NCBI GenBank assembly: GCA_028290305.1
Contig: JAQGKC010000455.1
Span: 1 to 27,034, forward strand
Source of the DNA: Bradyrhizobium sp.
Lineage (GTDB): Bacteria; Pseudomonadota; Alphaproteobacteria; Rhizobiales; Xanthobacteraceae
Direction: 5' to 3'
Length of the DNA stretch: 27,034 bases
The notes under the pieces were generated by a model that saw nothing but the letters and a program-made list of their open reading frames with translations, was not told the DNA's origin and made no database searches. This document shows, in pieces, positions 16,017 through 23,427 of this stretch. Position 1 is the stretch's first letter, and every line of letters begins with the position of its first letter. The translations under genes were made by a program, and so were the position numbers.

Positions 16017-17066
16017 ATGTCTGTCAATAACAAGCGCGTGTTCTACGTCAAATACCTCGCTCATCAGATTTACGCCGACATCCTTCGGGCGCAGCCTGAC
16101 GTTCGGCTCGACCGGCTCGAGAACGAAAGCTCAGACGAGATTGCCGCGCCAGTATTGGCGGCGGCGCATGTCTATCAAATCGGTGCGGCGCGCGACGAAC
16201 TAGCGCCCCACTTTCACGCCGGCCGAGAGCTGCTAAAGCGTGCGCCGAACCTCTTGATCGTCTCCAGCAATGGGGCAGGCTTTGATCCTGTCGATGTCGA
16301 GGCCTGCACGGCCGCAGGCGTGGTCGTCGTCAACCAGTCGGGCGGTAATGCCAATTCCGTGGCCGAACACGCGCTGGGAATGCTGCTCACGCTGTCGAAA
16401 CGCATTCTCGAGGCGGATCGCGCATTGCGGCGCGATGCCAATGTAAATCGCAATTCCCTGATGGGCACCGAGGCGCAGGGCAAGACCATCGGCATCGTCG
16501 GGCTCGGCAATGTCGGCCGCCGCATTGCCGAACTGTGCAAGGGCCTGCTCCGAATGAACGTGCTGGCCTACGATCCCTATCTTTCGGCAACCGAGATGGC
16601 GATCCGCGGCGGCGAGAAGGTCGAGCTGGATGAGCTGCTGCGCCGTTCCGATTACGTGTCGATCTCCTGTCCGCTGACAAAGGATAATCGCGGCATGATT
16701 GGTGCACGCCAATTCGCGCTGATGCAGCCGCATGCCTATTTCATCACGACGGCGAGGGGCTTTATTCACGATGAGGCCGCGCTTGCGGATGCTCTGCGTA
16801 ACAAGCAGATCGCCGGCGCTGGGCTGGATGTCTGGGCCAAGGAGCCGCCGCCGCCGGATCATCCGCTGCTACAGTTCGACAATGTGCTGGCGAGCCCGCA
16901 TACCGCGGGCGTGACCAAGGAGGCGCGGGAGAATATGGGCCGGATCGCTGCCGAGCAGGTTCTCGATGCCCTCGACGGCAAGCGGCCGCCGCGCATCATC
17001 AATCCCGAAGTATGGCCCAGCTACGTCAGGCGTTTCGAGCGAGCCTTCGGGTTCGCGCCGGCGTAA
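16017..17066 (+). CDS. D-2-hydroxyacid dehydrogenase (phosphoglycerate dehydrogenase-like)
   Basis: A 349-residue NAD(P)-dependent oxidoreductase that interconverts a 2-hydroxyacid and a 2-oxoacid. The split catalytic domain (about residues 1-115 and 315-349) surrounds a Rossmann domain with Gly162-Leu-Gly164-Asn-Val-Gly167. The catalytic triad is complete: Arg247 (TTARGFIHD), Glu276 (DVWAKEPPPPDHP) and His295 (SPHTAGVTKEAREN). It starts 14 bases after the amidohydrolase stop, with GAAGG upstream. A family member acts as (S)-sulfolactate dehydrogenase in sulfolactate degraders, but the sequence does not fix the substrate. A divergent 2-oxoacid decarboxylase in the same cluster fits the expected product. 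Confidence 0.9.
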   Translation: MSVNNKRVFYVKYLAHQIYADILRAQPDVRLDRLENESSDEIAAPVLAAAHVYQIGAARDELAPHFHAGRELLKRAPNLLIVSSNGAGFDPVDVEACTAAGVVVVNQSGGNANSVAEHALGMLLTLSKRILEADRALRRDANVNRNSLMGTEAQGKTIGIVGLGNVGRRIAELCKGLLRMNVLAYDPYLSATEMAIRGGEKVELDELLRRSDYVSISCPLTKDNRGMIGARQFALMQPHAYFITTARGFIHDEAALADALRNKQIAGAGLDVWAKEPPPPDHPLLQFDNVLASPHTAGVTKEARENMGRIAAEQVLDALDGKRPPRIINPEVWPSYVRRFERAFGFAPA

Positions 17067-17257
17067 CGGTTCGGACGGGCGCATCGAGCAGGCGCGCGGA
17101 ATTTTCGACAGAAAATTTCAACCGTTGCCGGCTGGATTGCGGCAGTTTCTCTCATGCCTGAACTTGGCTATTCTCCCGGTGCTCATTGGCATGGCGAGAT
17201 ACAGCCCGCCCGATCCGATTTCAGCTTTTTGCCGAGTGCGCCGTGACAAGGGGAAAA

Positions 17258-18583
17258 GTGCCAAACTGGATCCGACATACGCTGCTGTGGCAGATCTATC
17301 CCCTCGGGTTCGTCGGGGCCGAACTTGTATCCGCTGATCGGTCAGGGGTCGTCCATCGCCTTGGCCATGTGAAATCCTGGCTGGACTATGCCGCCGACTT
17401 GGGCGCGTCCGGGCTTCTGCTTGGGCCGATCTTCGCCTCGTCCACGCACGGTTATGACACCATCGACTATTTCCAGATCGACAAACGCCTCGGCGACGAC
17501 GCTGATTTTGATGAGTTGATCGAAGCCGCCCATCGTCGAGGCCTGCGCGTTATCCTCGACGGTGTGTTCAATCACGTCGGTCGCGAGTTTCCTGCCTTTC
17601 AGCGGGCGATTGCCAACCAAACCCACGCTTCGGATGCGACGTGGTTCCGCCTGTCATGGCCGGCAGATCACTCTCCGGGCGAGGAGCCGGAGTATGCGAC
17701 CTTTGAAGGCCATCGTCAGCTTGTGGCTCTAAATCACGACGAACCGGCCGTAGCGCACCACGTGGTCCGCGTCATGAGCCACTGGCTGAAACGCGGTGCT
17801 GACGGTTGGCGGTTGGATGCCGCCTACGCCGTTCCAAGGCGATTTTGGGCGCATGTCCTGCCCGAGGTGCGGGCCGAATATCCTGACGCCTACTTTTTTG
17901 GCGAAGTCATCCACGGTGATTATGCCGGCTTTGTTCGCGAGACAGGCGTCGATGCGGTCACGCAATACGAACTCTGGAAGGCGATCTGGAGCGCGCTGAA
18001 CGATCGCAATTTTTTCGAACTCGCCTGGGCGCTCGATCGGCACAACGCACTACTTGATACGTTCGTGCCGCTCACCTTTGTGGGTAACCACGATGTCACA
18101 CGCATTGCCAGTCAGCTTGTCGATGACCGACATCTTCCCCACGCGCTGGCCATTCTCATGACTTGCGGCGGCACGCCGTCAATCTATGCCGGCGACGAGC
18201 AGGCCTTCCGTGGCATCAAGGAGCATCGTTCCGGAGGAGACGACGCGATTCGACCGGCCTTTCCACCAGCGCCGGCAGATCTCGCGCCGTTCGGCTGGCC
18301 AATCTATCGGCTCCACCGGGACTTGATCGGAATGCGGCGGCGCCACGCGTGGCTTCACAACGCGCGGTCTCGCGCGGTGGATCTCAGCAATACTCATCTC
18401 ATCTTCGAAGCATTCCATGCGGAGCATCGTCTGCTGGTAGCGCTAAATCTGGCTGATGCGCCGGTAACGCGGCGGGTTTCCTATATTTGTGACGTCGTGG
18501 CCGGAAACGCCGCCTGCAAACATACCGGACCTTTGCAGACGCAGATTACACTTGCGCCCCACGGCTGGGCGATCCTGCGCTGA
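17258..18583 (+). CDS. GH13 alpha-amylase-family glycosidase
   Basis: About 441 residues with all the conserved regions of family GH13: VILDGVFNHVG (region I), GADGWRLDAAYA with nucleophile Asp187 (II), YFFGEVIHG with general acid Glu216 (III) and FVGNHDVTR with transition-state Asp279 (IV). A short C-terminal beta domain follows. No signal peptide is present, so it is cytoplasmic and would act on maltodextrins or small glucosides; some relatives are trehalose/maltose transglycosidases, so specificity is open. The start is GTG 17258, four bases after AAGGGG, giving VPNWIRHTLLWQIYPLGF, the usual beginning of this group; the frame is open back to 17186. It lies 191 bases downstream of the dehydrogenase and probably has its own promoter. 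Confidence 0.9.
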   Translation: MPNWIRHTLLWQIYPLGFVGAELVSADRSGVVHRLGHVKSWLDYAADLGASGLLLGPIFASSTHGYDTIDYFQIDKRLGDDADFDELIEAAHRRGLRVILDGVFNHVGREFPAFQRAIANQTHASDATWFRLSWPADHSPGEEPEYATFEGHRQLVALNHDEPAVAHHVVRVMSHWLKRGADGWRLDAAYAVPRRFWAHVLPEVRAEYPDAYFFGEVIHGDYAGFVRETGVDAVTQYELWKAIWSALNDRNFFELAWALDRHNALLDTFVPLTFVGNHDVTRIASQLVDDRHLPHALAILMTCGGTPSIYAGDEQAFRGIKEHRSGGDDAIRPAFPPAPADLAPFGWPIYRLHRDLIGMRRRHAWLHNARSRAVDLSNTHLIFEAFHAEHRLLVALNLADAPVTRRVSYICDVVAGNAACKHTGPLQTQITLAPHGWAILR

Positions 18584-18676
18584 CACTCTCGGGCGGCTAC
18601 AGTGACTTGGTCAGGCGGCCGACAGCATTGGCGATGGTGCTTTCGCCGGCCTCAAGGAGATGGGCGCCGTGAAATG

Positions 18677-19618
18677 TCAGATGGCGCGGGAGACGTTAAC
18701 GGCCGCAGGGGTCCCCGGTATTCTCGCCCGATTGATCTCCACTTCGGCCAGGAGCCAGTCCCGGAAAGCGGCGACTTCGGCGCGGCCTGTATCGGTTTCG
18801 CGGCCGACAAGGTGATAGCTTTCCGACGTTCGCACGACGAGAGGATAGACCGGCGCAAGGCGGCCCGAATTGAGATCCTCCTGGATCAGCTCGACGTGCC
18901 CCATGGCGATGCCGAGTCCGTCGATGGCGGCTTGATAGGCGAGCGAGGAATTGCCGAATGTCAATCCCTCGCGAAGTTTGCCGGGAGCGACGTTCGCGGC
19001 GTCGAACCATATTCGCCAATCGTGAGGCCGTTTCATCGAATGCAGGAGCGTGCCATCGAGCAGGTCGCGTGGCTCTCGCAAGGCGGGAATTCCCTTGAGA
19101 TGCGCGGGGCTGCAGACCGGAAGCAGCTCGATTGGAAACAGTGTGTCGTAGCGAATGCCTGACTTTGGAAGCTCAGGGATCTGGATGGTGAAGTCGATCT
19201 CTTCGGCTCCCATGTCCACGAGATCGTTGGCGATCGTGACCTGGACGTTGATAGTGGGATGCAGGGCATGAAACCGGCCGAGCCGCCCGATCAGCCACTT
19301 CATCGCAACGGTTGGAAATAACCGGATTCGGACCACACGATTTTGCGTGTCCCGGCGCTTCGCCTGCGTTGCAAATTCAATACGATCGAACGCTTCGCGG
19401 ATGACGTTCGCATACTCCACACCCTGCGGGGTGAGCTTGACGTCACGTTGACCGCGGACGAATAGGCGCAGGCCCAGAAAGGCCTCGAGCTGCGCAACGT
19501 GCCGGCTAACGGCGCCTTGCGAGACGTTCAGGCTCTTCGCCGCCTTGGTGAAATTTCCGGTACGAGCGGCGACTTCGAACGCGCGAAGTGCATTGAGCGG
19601 AGGAAGCTTCCGTCCCAT
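18677..19618 (-). CDS. LysR-family (GcvA-like) transcriptional regulator
   Basis: A 313-residue LysR protein. The N-terminal winged helix (residues 1-65) has the GcvA-type opening RKLPPLNALRAFEVAARTGNFTKAA split around ALRAFE, then LNVSQGAVSRHVAQLE. The C-terminal periplasmic-binding-like effector domain (about 92-300) has MGAEEIDFTIQI, HDWRIWF and YQAAIDGLGIAMG. It begins at ATG 19618; a TTG directly before is less likely. It is divergent from the MFS transporter gene (170-base gap), so that transporter is the expected target. GcvA itself senses glycine, but this opening is shared by a large group with many effectors. It is convergent with the GH13 gene. Confidence 0.92.
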   Translation of the reverse strand: MGRKLPPLNALRAFEVAARTGNFTKAAKSLNVSQGAVSRHVAQLEAFLGLRLFVRGQRDVKLTPQGVEYANVIREAFDRIEFATQAKRRDTQNRVVRIRLFPTVAMKWLIGRLGRFHALHPTINVQVTIANDLVDMGAEEIDFTIQIPELPKSGIRYDTLFPIELLPVCSPAHLKGIPALREPRDLLDGTLLHSMKRPHDWRIWFDAANVAPGKLREGLTFGNSSLAYQAAIDGLGIAMGHVELIQEDLNSGRLAPVYPLVVRTSESYHLVGRETDTGRAEVAAFRDWLLAEVEINRARIPGTPAAVNVSRAI

Positions 19619-19684
19619 CAACGCCTCTGTCGTTCATCTGGAGGTCTGGACAGTCGGCTCAAGGCTTTGCTCTCAGAATAAGTC

Positions 19685-19698
19685 ATCGTTGCAATGAT
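19685..19698. promoter_or_regulatory. Candidate LysR operator between the regulator and the MFS gene
   Basis: ATCGTTGCAATGAT is a 14-base palindrome with a single G-T mismatch, centred in the 170-base gap between the divergent LysR and MFS genes. The AT-rich stretch right after it (ATAAAATTAGCATA) may be promoter. LysR proteins usually bind such a dyad in the divergent region; no clear -35/-10 pair was assigned. Confidence 0.4.
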
Positions 19699-19788
19699 AA
19701 AATTAGCATACACGGCCCACAACGTTCGGCCTATCCTAACCTCAAATACCGGCCGTCGATGCCGGAATCCTCGGGAGAAACGTCTGCA

Positions 19789-21177
19789 ATGGCAAGTTCC
19801 GTTAGTGCTGCGGGTCGGCTCGACCGACTACCGATGGGGCCGTTTCAATGGCGGATCCTCAGCCTCGTCGGGCTCGGGATGTTCTTCGACGGATTCGATA
19901 ATCAAATGGCGGCCGGCGTGTTGGGAGCCCTCGTGAAAGAGGGCTGGTCGACGATGGAGCTGAACGCCCACTACATTTCCATCACCTTCGCAGGTCTCGC
20001 CGTTGGGGCGCTGATGAGCGGATTGCTCGGCGACCGCTTTGGCCGGCGATTTGCGTATCAGTTTAATCTTTTGATTTTCGGCTCCATGTGCCTGTGCTCG
20101 ATGCTGGCGCCATCGATGACATGGCTGACCGCGTTGCGCTTCGTCATGGGCATCGGAATCGGCGCGGAGTATGTGGTCGGCTACGGAATGGTCAGCGAGT
20201 TCGTGCCGCCACAACGCCGCGGCTGGGCGCTCGGCCTGATCAGCGTGGTGTCGATGGCATCGACATTCGCCGTCAATTTCACCGGTCTGTTCGTCATTCC
20301 CGCATTCGGATGGCGGCCGATGTACCTGATCGGCGGCCTCGGTGCATTGTGGGTCTGGTTCTTGCGGCGCAAGTTGCCTGAATCTCCGCGCTGGCTGGAA
20401 TCGCGTGGCCGCAACGAGGAAGCCGAGAGGGTGATGCGGGAAATCGAGGCTGAGGCCTCGAAGGGCGGCGCGCCGCTTCCTCCCGTGACGGCAGTCGCGG
20501 CGCCCGCTCCGGTTTGGGTGCCCATTTCAGTACTGTTCTCGCGTGGGGTCATCTCCCGCACGTTGCTCGCCATGGCGGTCTGCATCACCTGCCTGGTAGG
20601 TTCCTACAGTTTCTCCTACTGGGTGCCGACCTTTTTCGTCAAACAGGGCATGAGCGTCACCAAGTCGCTCGGGTTCGCCACGGTTATGGCGCTTGGAAGT
20701 TCGCTGGGGCCGCTTGTTGGCATGCTGACGTCCGACTGGATCGGACGGCGGCGGGGCACCCTGCTGGCGGCATTGTGGTGCGGCGTGTTCGCGCTTGCGT
20801 ACTCGCAGCAAACCGATCCGACGTGGGTGTTGGTCTTCGGCTTTCTGCTCCAGGGCGGAATGAGTCTGATGATCGGCTTCGGTCTCGGCGGCTATACGCC
20901 GGAACTGTTCCCGACGGAGTATCGGTTCCGCGGCTCCGGTATCGCGCAGATGACCGGGCGGATTGCCGTCATTGCCTCGCCCTACGTCGTCATTTCGCTT
21001 TATGACGCGTACGGTCTTCCCTCGGTGCTCTACGCCATTGCGTCGCTGTATTTCCTGCTGGCGCTTGGCGTTTTCTTCTTCGGCATCGAAACCAATCAAC
21101 GTTCGCTGGAGTCGATCGCGCCCGAACGAGGCGGGGAAGCGGTGCTTGCTTCACGTTCCGCCGAAAGCGCGGTCTGA
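19789..21177 (+). CDS. Major facilitator superfamily transporter (organic or aromatic acid type)
   Basis: A 462-residue inner-membrane carrier with 12 predicted transmembrane segments and a central cytoplasmic loop at about residues 205-245 (acidic, then Pro/Ala-rich). The first helix carries LGMFFDGFDNQM, close to the DxxD/FDGFD motif of aromatic-acid:H+ symporters. The loop motif GDRFGRRFAY follows helix 2, PESPRWLESRG follows helix 6, and YTPELFPTEYRFRGSGIAQ lies near helix 11. These features suit a proton symporter of small organic acids; the substrate is unknown. ATG 19789 follows CGGGAG by about 11 bases; an ATG at 19759 has no ribosome site. It is divergent from the LysR gene and followed after 48 bases by the CapA-like gene. 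Confidence 0.9.
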   Translation: MASSVSAAGRLDRLPMGPFQWRILSLVGLGMFFDGFDNQMAAGVLGALVKEGWSTMELNAHYISITFAGLAVGALMSGLLGDRFGRRFAYQFNLLIFGSMCLCSMLAPSMTWLTALRFVMGIGIGAEYVVGYGMVSEFVPPQRRGWALGLISVVSMASTFAVNFTGLFVIPAFGWRPMYLIGGLGALWVWFLRRKLPESPRWLESRGRNEEAERVMREIEAEASKGGAPLPPVTAVAAPAPVWVPISVLFSRGVISRTLLAMAVCITCLVGSYSFSYWVPTFFVKQGMSVTKSLGFATVMALGSSLGPLVGMLTSDWIGRRRGTLLAALWCGVFALAYSQQTDPTWVLVFGFLLQGGMSLMIGFGLGGYTPELFPTEYRFRGSGIAQMTGRIAVIASPYVVISLYDAYGLPSVLYAIASLYFLLALGVFFFGIETNQRSLESIAPERGGEAVLASRSAESAV

Positions 21178-21225
21178 CTTCAATCATGTGAATAACGCTT
21201 CTCACTCTCAACATCCGAGGCACTA

Positions 21226-22329
21226 GTGAAACAGGAAAAACACGTGGATCAAACACTTCTCATCCTGGGTGACACCAACATCCAGAACCGGCAGGATCCC
21301 GACAGTGCATTTGCCAATGTGCGCGACATGCTGTCGTCGGCAGATATCGTGTTCGGGCAATTGGAAGGGCCTCTGGCGGAACCGTCAGAAAATCCCGCGC
21401 AGCCCGACATTCCGCACAAAGCCGGTTGGCGCCACTCCGGAGCAAAGGTTGCCCCCGCGCTCAAGAAGGCCGGTTATGTCGGCGTGAGCTGCGCAAGCAA
21501 TGTGGCTTATCCGGCGAGCGCGGCTGTCGCTAGCGTCAAAGTGCTGGATGAGTTCGGTATCCTTCATTGCGGCGTCGGCGAAACCCTTGCGGAGGCAAGG
21601 CGCCCGGTGATCATCGAAAAGAACGGCGTTCGCTTTGGCTTCCTGAGCTACACGTCGGTGTTTTGGCCCAGCAATCACGCAGCTTCAACCAATAGCCCCG
21701 GATGCGCCACGATCAAAGCGCACGCGGCGTATGAGCCGGGCCACCGGGCGCTCGAAATGCCGGGTGCCGAGCCGATCACGCATACCTTCGCGGATCCGGC
21801 CGAACTCGAGGCAATGCGCGACGACGTGCGCGCTTTGCGGCCAAAAGTCGATTTTTTGATTCTGTCCTGTCATTGGGGGGTGTCATCCAGGGAAGAACCG
21901 GTCGCGTACCAGCGGGAAATCGCCCGCGCTGCCATCGATGCCGGCGCGGATATGGTGTTCGGTCATCACCCGCATGTGGTTCAGGCGGCCGAGATCTATC
22001 AGGGCAGACCGGTCTTCTACAGCCTCGGGAATTTCGTGTTCGATTGGGATGTCATGCGCGGCCGCCACCTCGATGGGCTGGCGCTGCGGTGCTCGATTGC
22101 AGGCAAGAAGCTCGCTGGAATCGAGCTGTTGCCGGTCCGGCGTAACGAACACAACGATATCTGTGTTCACGGGGCGGAGACGGTTGCCGGCAAGGAAATC
22201 CTGAACCGGTTTGAGCAACTGAGCTTGAGGCTCGGAAAGACCGTCGCCTTGTCGGCAGGCAATTACCTGGAGATCGGATCCGGTCAACAGGCGAGTGCAA
22301 CGCCGGGCAGGGTGCTGGCCAGCGCGTAG
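21226..22329 (+). CDS. CapA-family (poly-gamma-glutamate synthesis) metallophosphatase-like protein
   Basis: A 367-residue protein of the CapA family with a calcineurin-like fold. Visible landmarks are [10 protein letters not shown] near the start, [15 protein letters not shown] (metal-site Glu), [33 protein letters not shown] with the His pair, and [12 protein letters not shown]. CapA proteins in Bacillus attach poly-gamma-glutamate and are membrane-anchored, but this one has no signal peptide or membrane segment. With a carrier gene 48 bases upstream it is more likely a cytoplasmic hydrolase of a small molecule than a capsule protein. The GTG at 21226 follows CCGAGG by about seven bases; no other capsule gene is nearby. 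Confidence 0.85.
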   Translation: MKQEKHVDQTLLILGDTNIQNRQDPDSAFANVRDMLSSADIVFGQLEGPLAEPSENPAQPDIPHKAGWRHSGAKVAPALKKAGYVGVSCASNVAYPASAAVASVKVLDEFGILHCGVGETLAEARRPVIIEKNGVRFGFLSYTSVFWPSNHAASTNSPGCATIKAHAAYEPGHRALEMPGAEPITHTFADPAELEAMRDDVRALRPKVDFLILSCHWGVSSREEPVAYQREIARAAIDAGADMVFGHHPHVVQAAEIYQGRPVFYSLGNFVFDWDVMRGRHLDGLALRCSIAGKKLAGIELLPVRRNEHNDICVHGAETVAGKEILNRFEQLSLRLGKTVALSAGNYLEIGSGQQASATPGRVLASA

Positions 22330-22338
22330 CGCGCTGGC
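22318..22338 (+). terminator. Hairpin straddling the CapA-like stop codon
   Basis: GCCAGCGCG (22318-22326) and CGCGCTGGC (22330-22338) pair perfectly over nine bases, with the stop codon TAG as the three-base loop. There is no U-tract, so it may act as an mRNA-end barrier or a Rho-linked pause rather than a classical terminator. Confidence 0.5.
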
Positions 22339-22406
22339 ATGTGCGGCAGGACACGCACTTCGTAACTGACGTCGGTTGCCCGCACATGGCGCCGATCAGC
22401 CGGCCG

Positions 22407-22427
22407 CTCTGGCTTATTCAGCCAGAG
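22407..22427. terminator. Hairpin between convergent CapA-like gene and oxidoreductase remnant
   Basis: CTCTGGCT (22407-22414) and AGCCAGAG (22420-22427) form a perfect eight-pair stem with loop TATTC. It lies between the end of the CapA-like gene and the stop codon of the leftward remnant at 22435. A bidirectional terminator is plausible, though there is no long U-run on either strand. Confidence 0.5.
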
Positions 22428-22434
22428 TGACTGG

Positions 22435-22605
22435 CTACTCGGCAGCGGTTGCGAATTTGTTCGGCTCCGTGTGGAAGGCCTTCAACAGGTCGGCTTCGTT
22501 GACCTTGGCTAAAGCGAGGTTCTTTTCCTTGATGTGGCCGAAGCCACGGATTTGATTCGGGATCGCTGCGAGTTGCACGGCGAGCTTGTGGCCGCGCATC
22601 GGCCG
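22435..22605 (-). pseudogene. C-terminal remnant resembling indolepyruvate ferredoxin oxidoreductase
   Basis: On the minus strand an open frame ending at TAG (22437-22435) encodes about 55 residues including HKLAVQLAAIPNQIRGFGH, then IKEKNLALAKVNEADLLKAF. The IRGFGHxKE...NLA pattern near the C-terminus is characteristic of large fused indolepyruvate ferredoxin oxidoreductases (normally well over 1,000 residues), which oxidatively decarboxylate arylpyruvates. The frame meets a stop codon just upstream (TGA near 22606-22608), and no further homologous sequence was recognised before 22926, so only the tail survives. An ATG at 22599 exists, but a functional 54-residue protein is unlikely. The match is from memory of the family, not a search. 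Confidence 0.6.
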
Positions 22606-22926
22606 TCATATTTTCGCGTGGTTCTCGGATGGGCAGTAGAATGCGGCAGGCCAGAAGGCGACTTTCCGCGTGCCGCATCCGCCATCAATGCCGAGGAAAT
22701 CAGCCGACGGAATCGCGATGCAATCTCTCGAAACCAAAAGCAATTTTGTCTTACTAAACGTCATTTTAATAGCGCGGGCCGTTATCCGATCTACGTTATG
22801 TGAGTAGCCGCGTCGGAGCGAATGCGGCTTTGGAAGAGTCCGCGTGTCCGGAAATCCAGGATTTCAATCCGACTTCTGGAAGAACCGCGAGCCGGCCCAA
22901 CGTATTCCTGAAGTAAAGGACCCTTC
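22606..22926. other. Gene-free stretch upstream of the small secreted-protein gene
   Basis: No supported gene was found in about 320 bases. The middle (22730-22800) is AT-rich with many stops in all frames. The last part ends with AAAGGA before the ATG at 22927. It may be the eroded body of the oxidoreductase gene plus a promoter for the next gene. Confidence 0.5.
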
Positions 22927-23230
22927 ATGACCCATCTCAAAATTTTCAACGCGGCAGCAATTTTGTCGGTGTTGACAGTGGCCTGGGTGTCCGCGCAGGC
23001 GGCGATCCAGGAACTGGGGCTTCTACTCTTTTTACCATCCCAACTCAGACTTAGGCCTCGGCGCGTCGTGGCCACGAGAACCCACCGGCGCCAGGGCCTC
23101 GGTGCCGTTCGGTAACAGCAACTCGTATGCCTATATGAACGGCGGCGCCCAGCATGGATCGAGGTCGTGCTCTTGCTCGCAACGTTATCGGTCCTACCAC
23201 CCGGCGTCCGTTCCGCCCGTGAACGCGTAA
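22927..23230 (+). pseudogene. Small secreted protein gene with a one-base frameshift
   Basis: The gene starts at ATG 22927 after AAAGGA and encodes a clear signal peptide (MTHLKIFNAAAILSVLTVAW, cleavage near VSAQAA). At the run GGGG (23016-23019) the frame must shift by one base to continue: dropping one G gives ...IQELGFYSFYHPNSDLG and an open frame to TAA (23228-23230). The shifted part is Ser/Tyr/Gly-rich (SYAYMNGG) with a CSCS pair near the C-terminus. The repaired protein would have about 100 residues. The unrepaired frame also runs on for a while (62 codons) but loses this composition. The break may be a real mutation or a sequencing error in the short G run. The function is not recognised; export to the periplasm or beyond is likely. 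Confidence 0.6.
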
Positions 23231-23233
23231 CAG

Positions 23234-23271
23234 CAAATGGAAAGGCGGTCAGGCGCCGCTATTTCCATTTG
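23234..23271 (+). terminator. Stem-loop after the small secreted-protein gene
   Basis: CAAATGGAAA (23234-23243) pairs perfectly with TTTCCATTTG (23262-23271). Directly inside, GGCG can pair with CGCC, lengthening the stem with a small bulge. It begins four bases after the TAA at 23230, the position of a transcription end, but no U-run follows. The next 156 bases up to 23427 hold no supported gene except the ribosome site of the following one. Confidence 0.5.
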
Positions 23272-23427
23272 AGATCGTCGCGGACCGGCGTCTTGCTCTT
23301 GAGCGTCGATGGTGTCGTTGGCCCAACTGGTGCCGGCCACGCGCGGTCCGGAGAGGTCGCGGATTGCCAGCACGCGGGCCCGCAGTGACCACGCTGATTC
23401 TACCAGCGTTCAATCAGGAGAAAGCCT

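Noticed and set aside
23272..23389. Leftward frame with the ending TPVRDDLKWK before TAG
   Set aside because: The ending looks protein-like and could be another gene remnant, but only a few residues are suggestive and no family was recognised.
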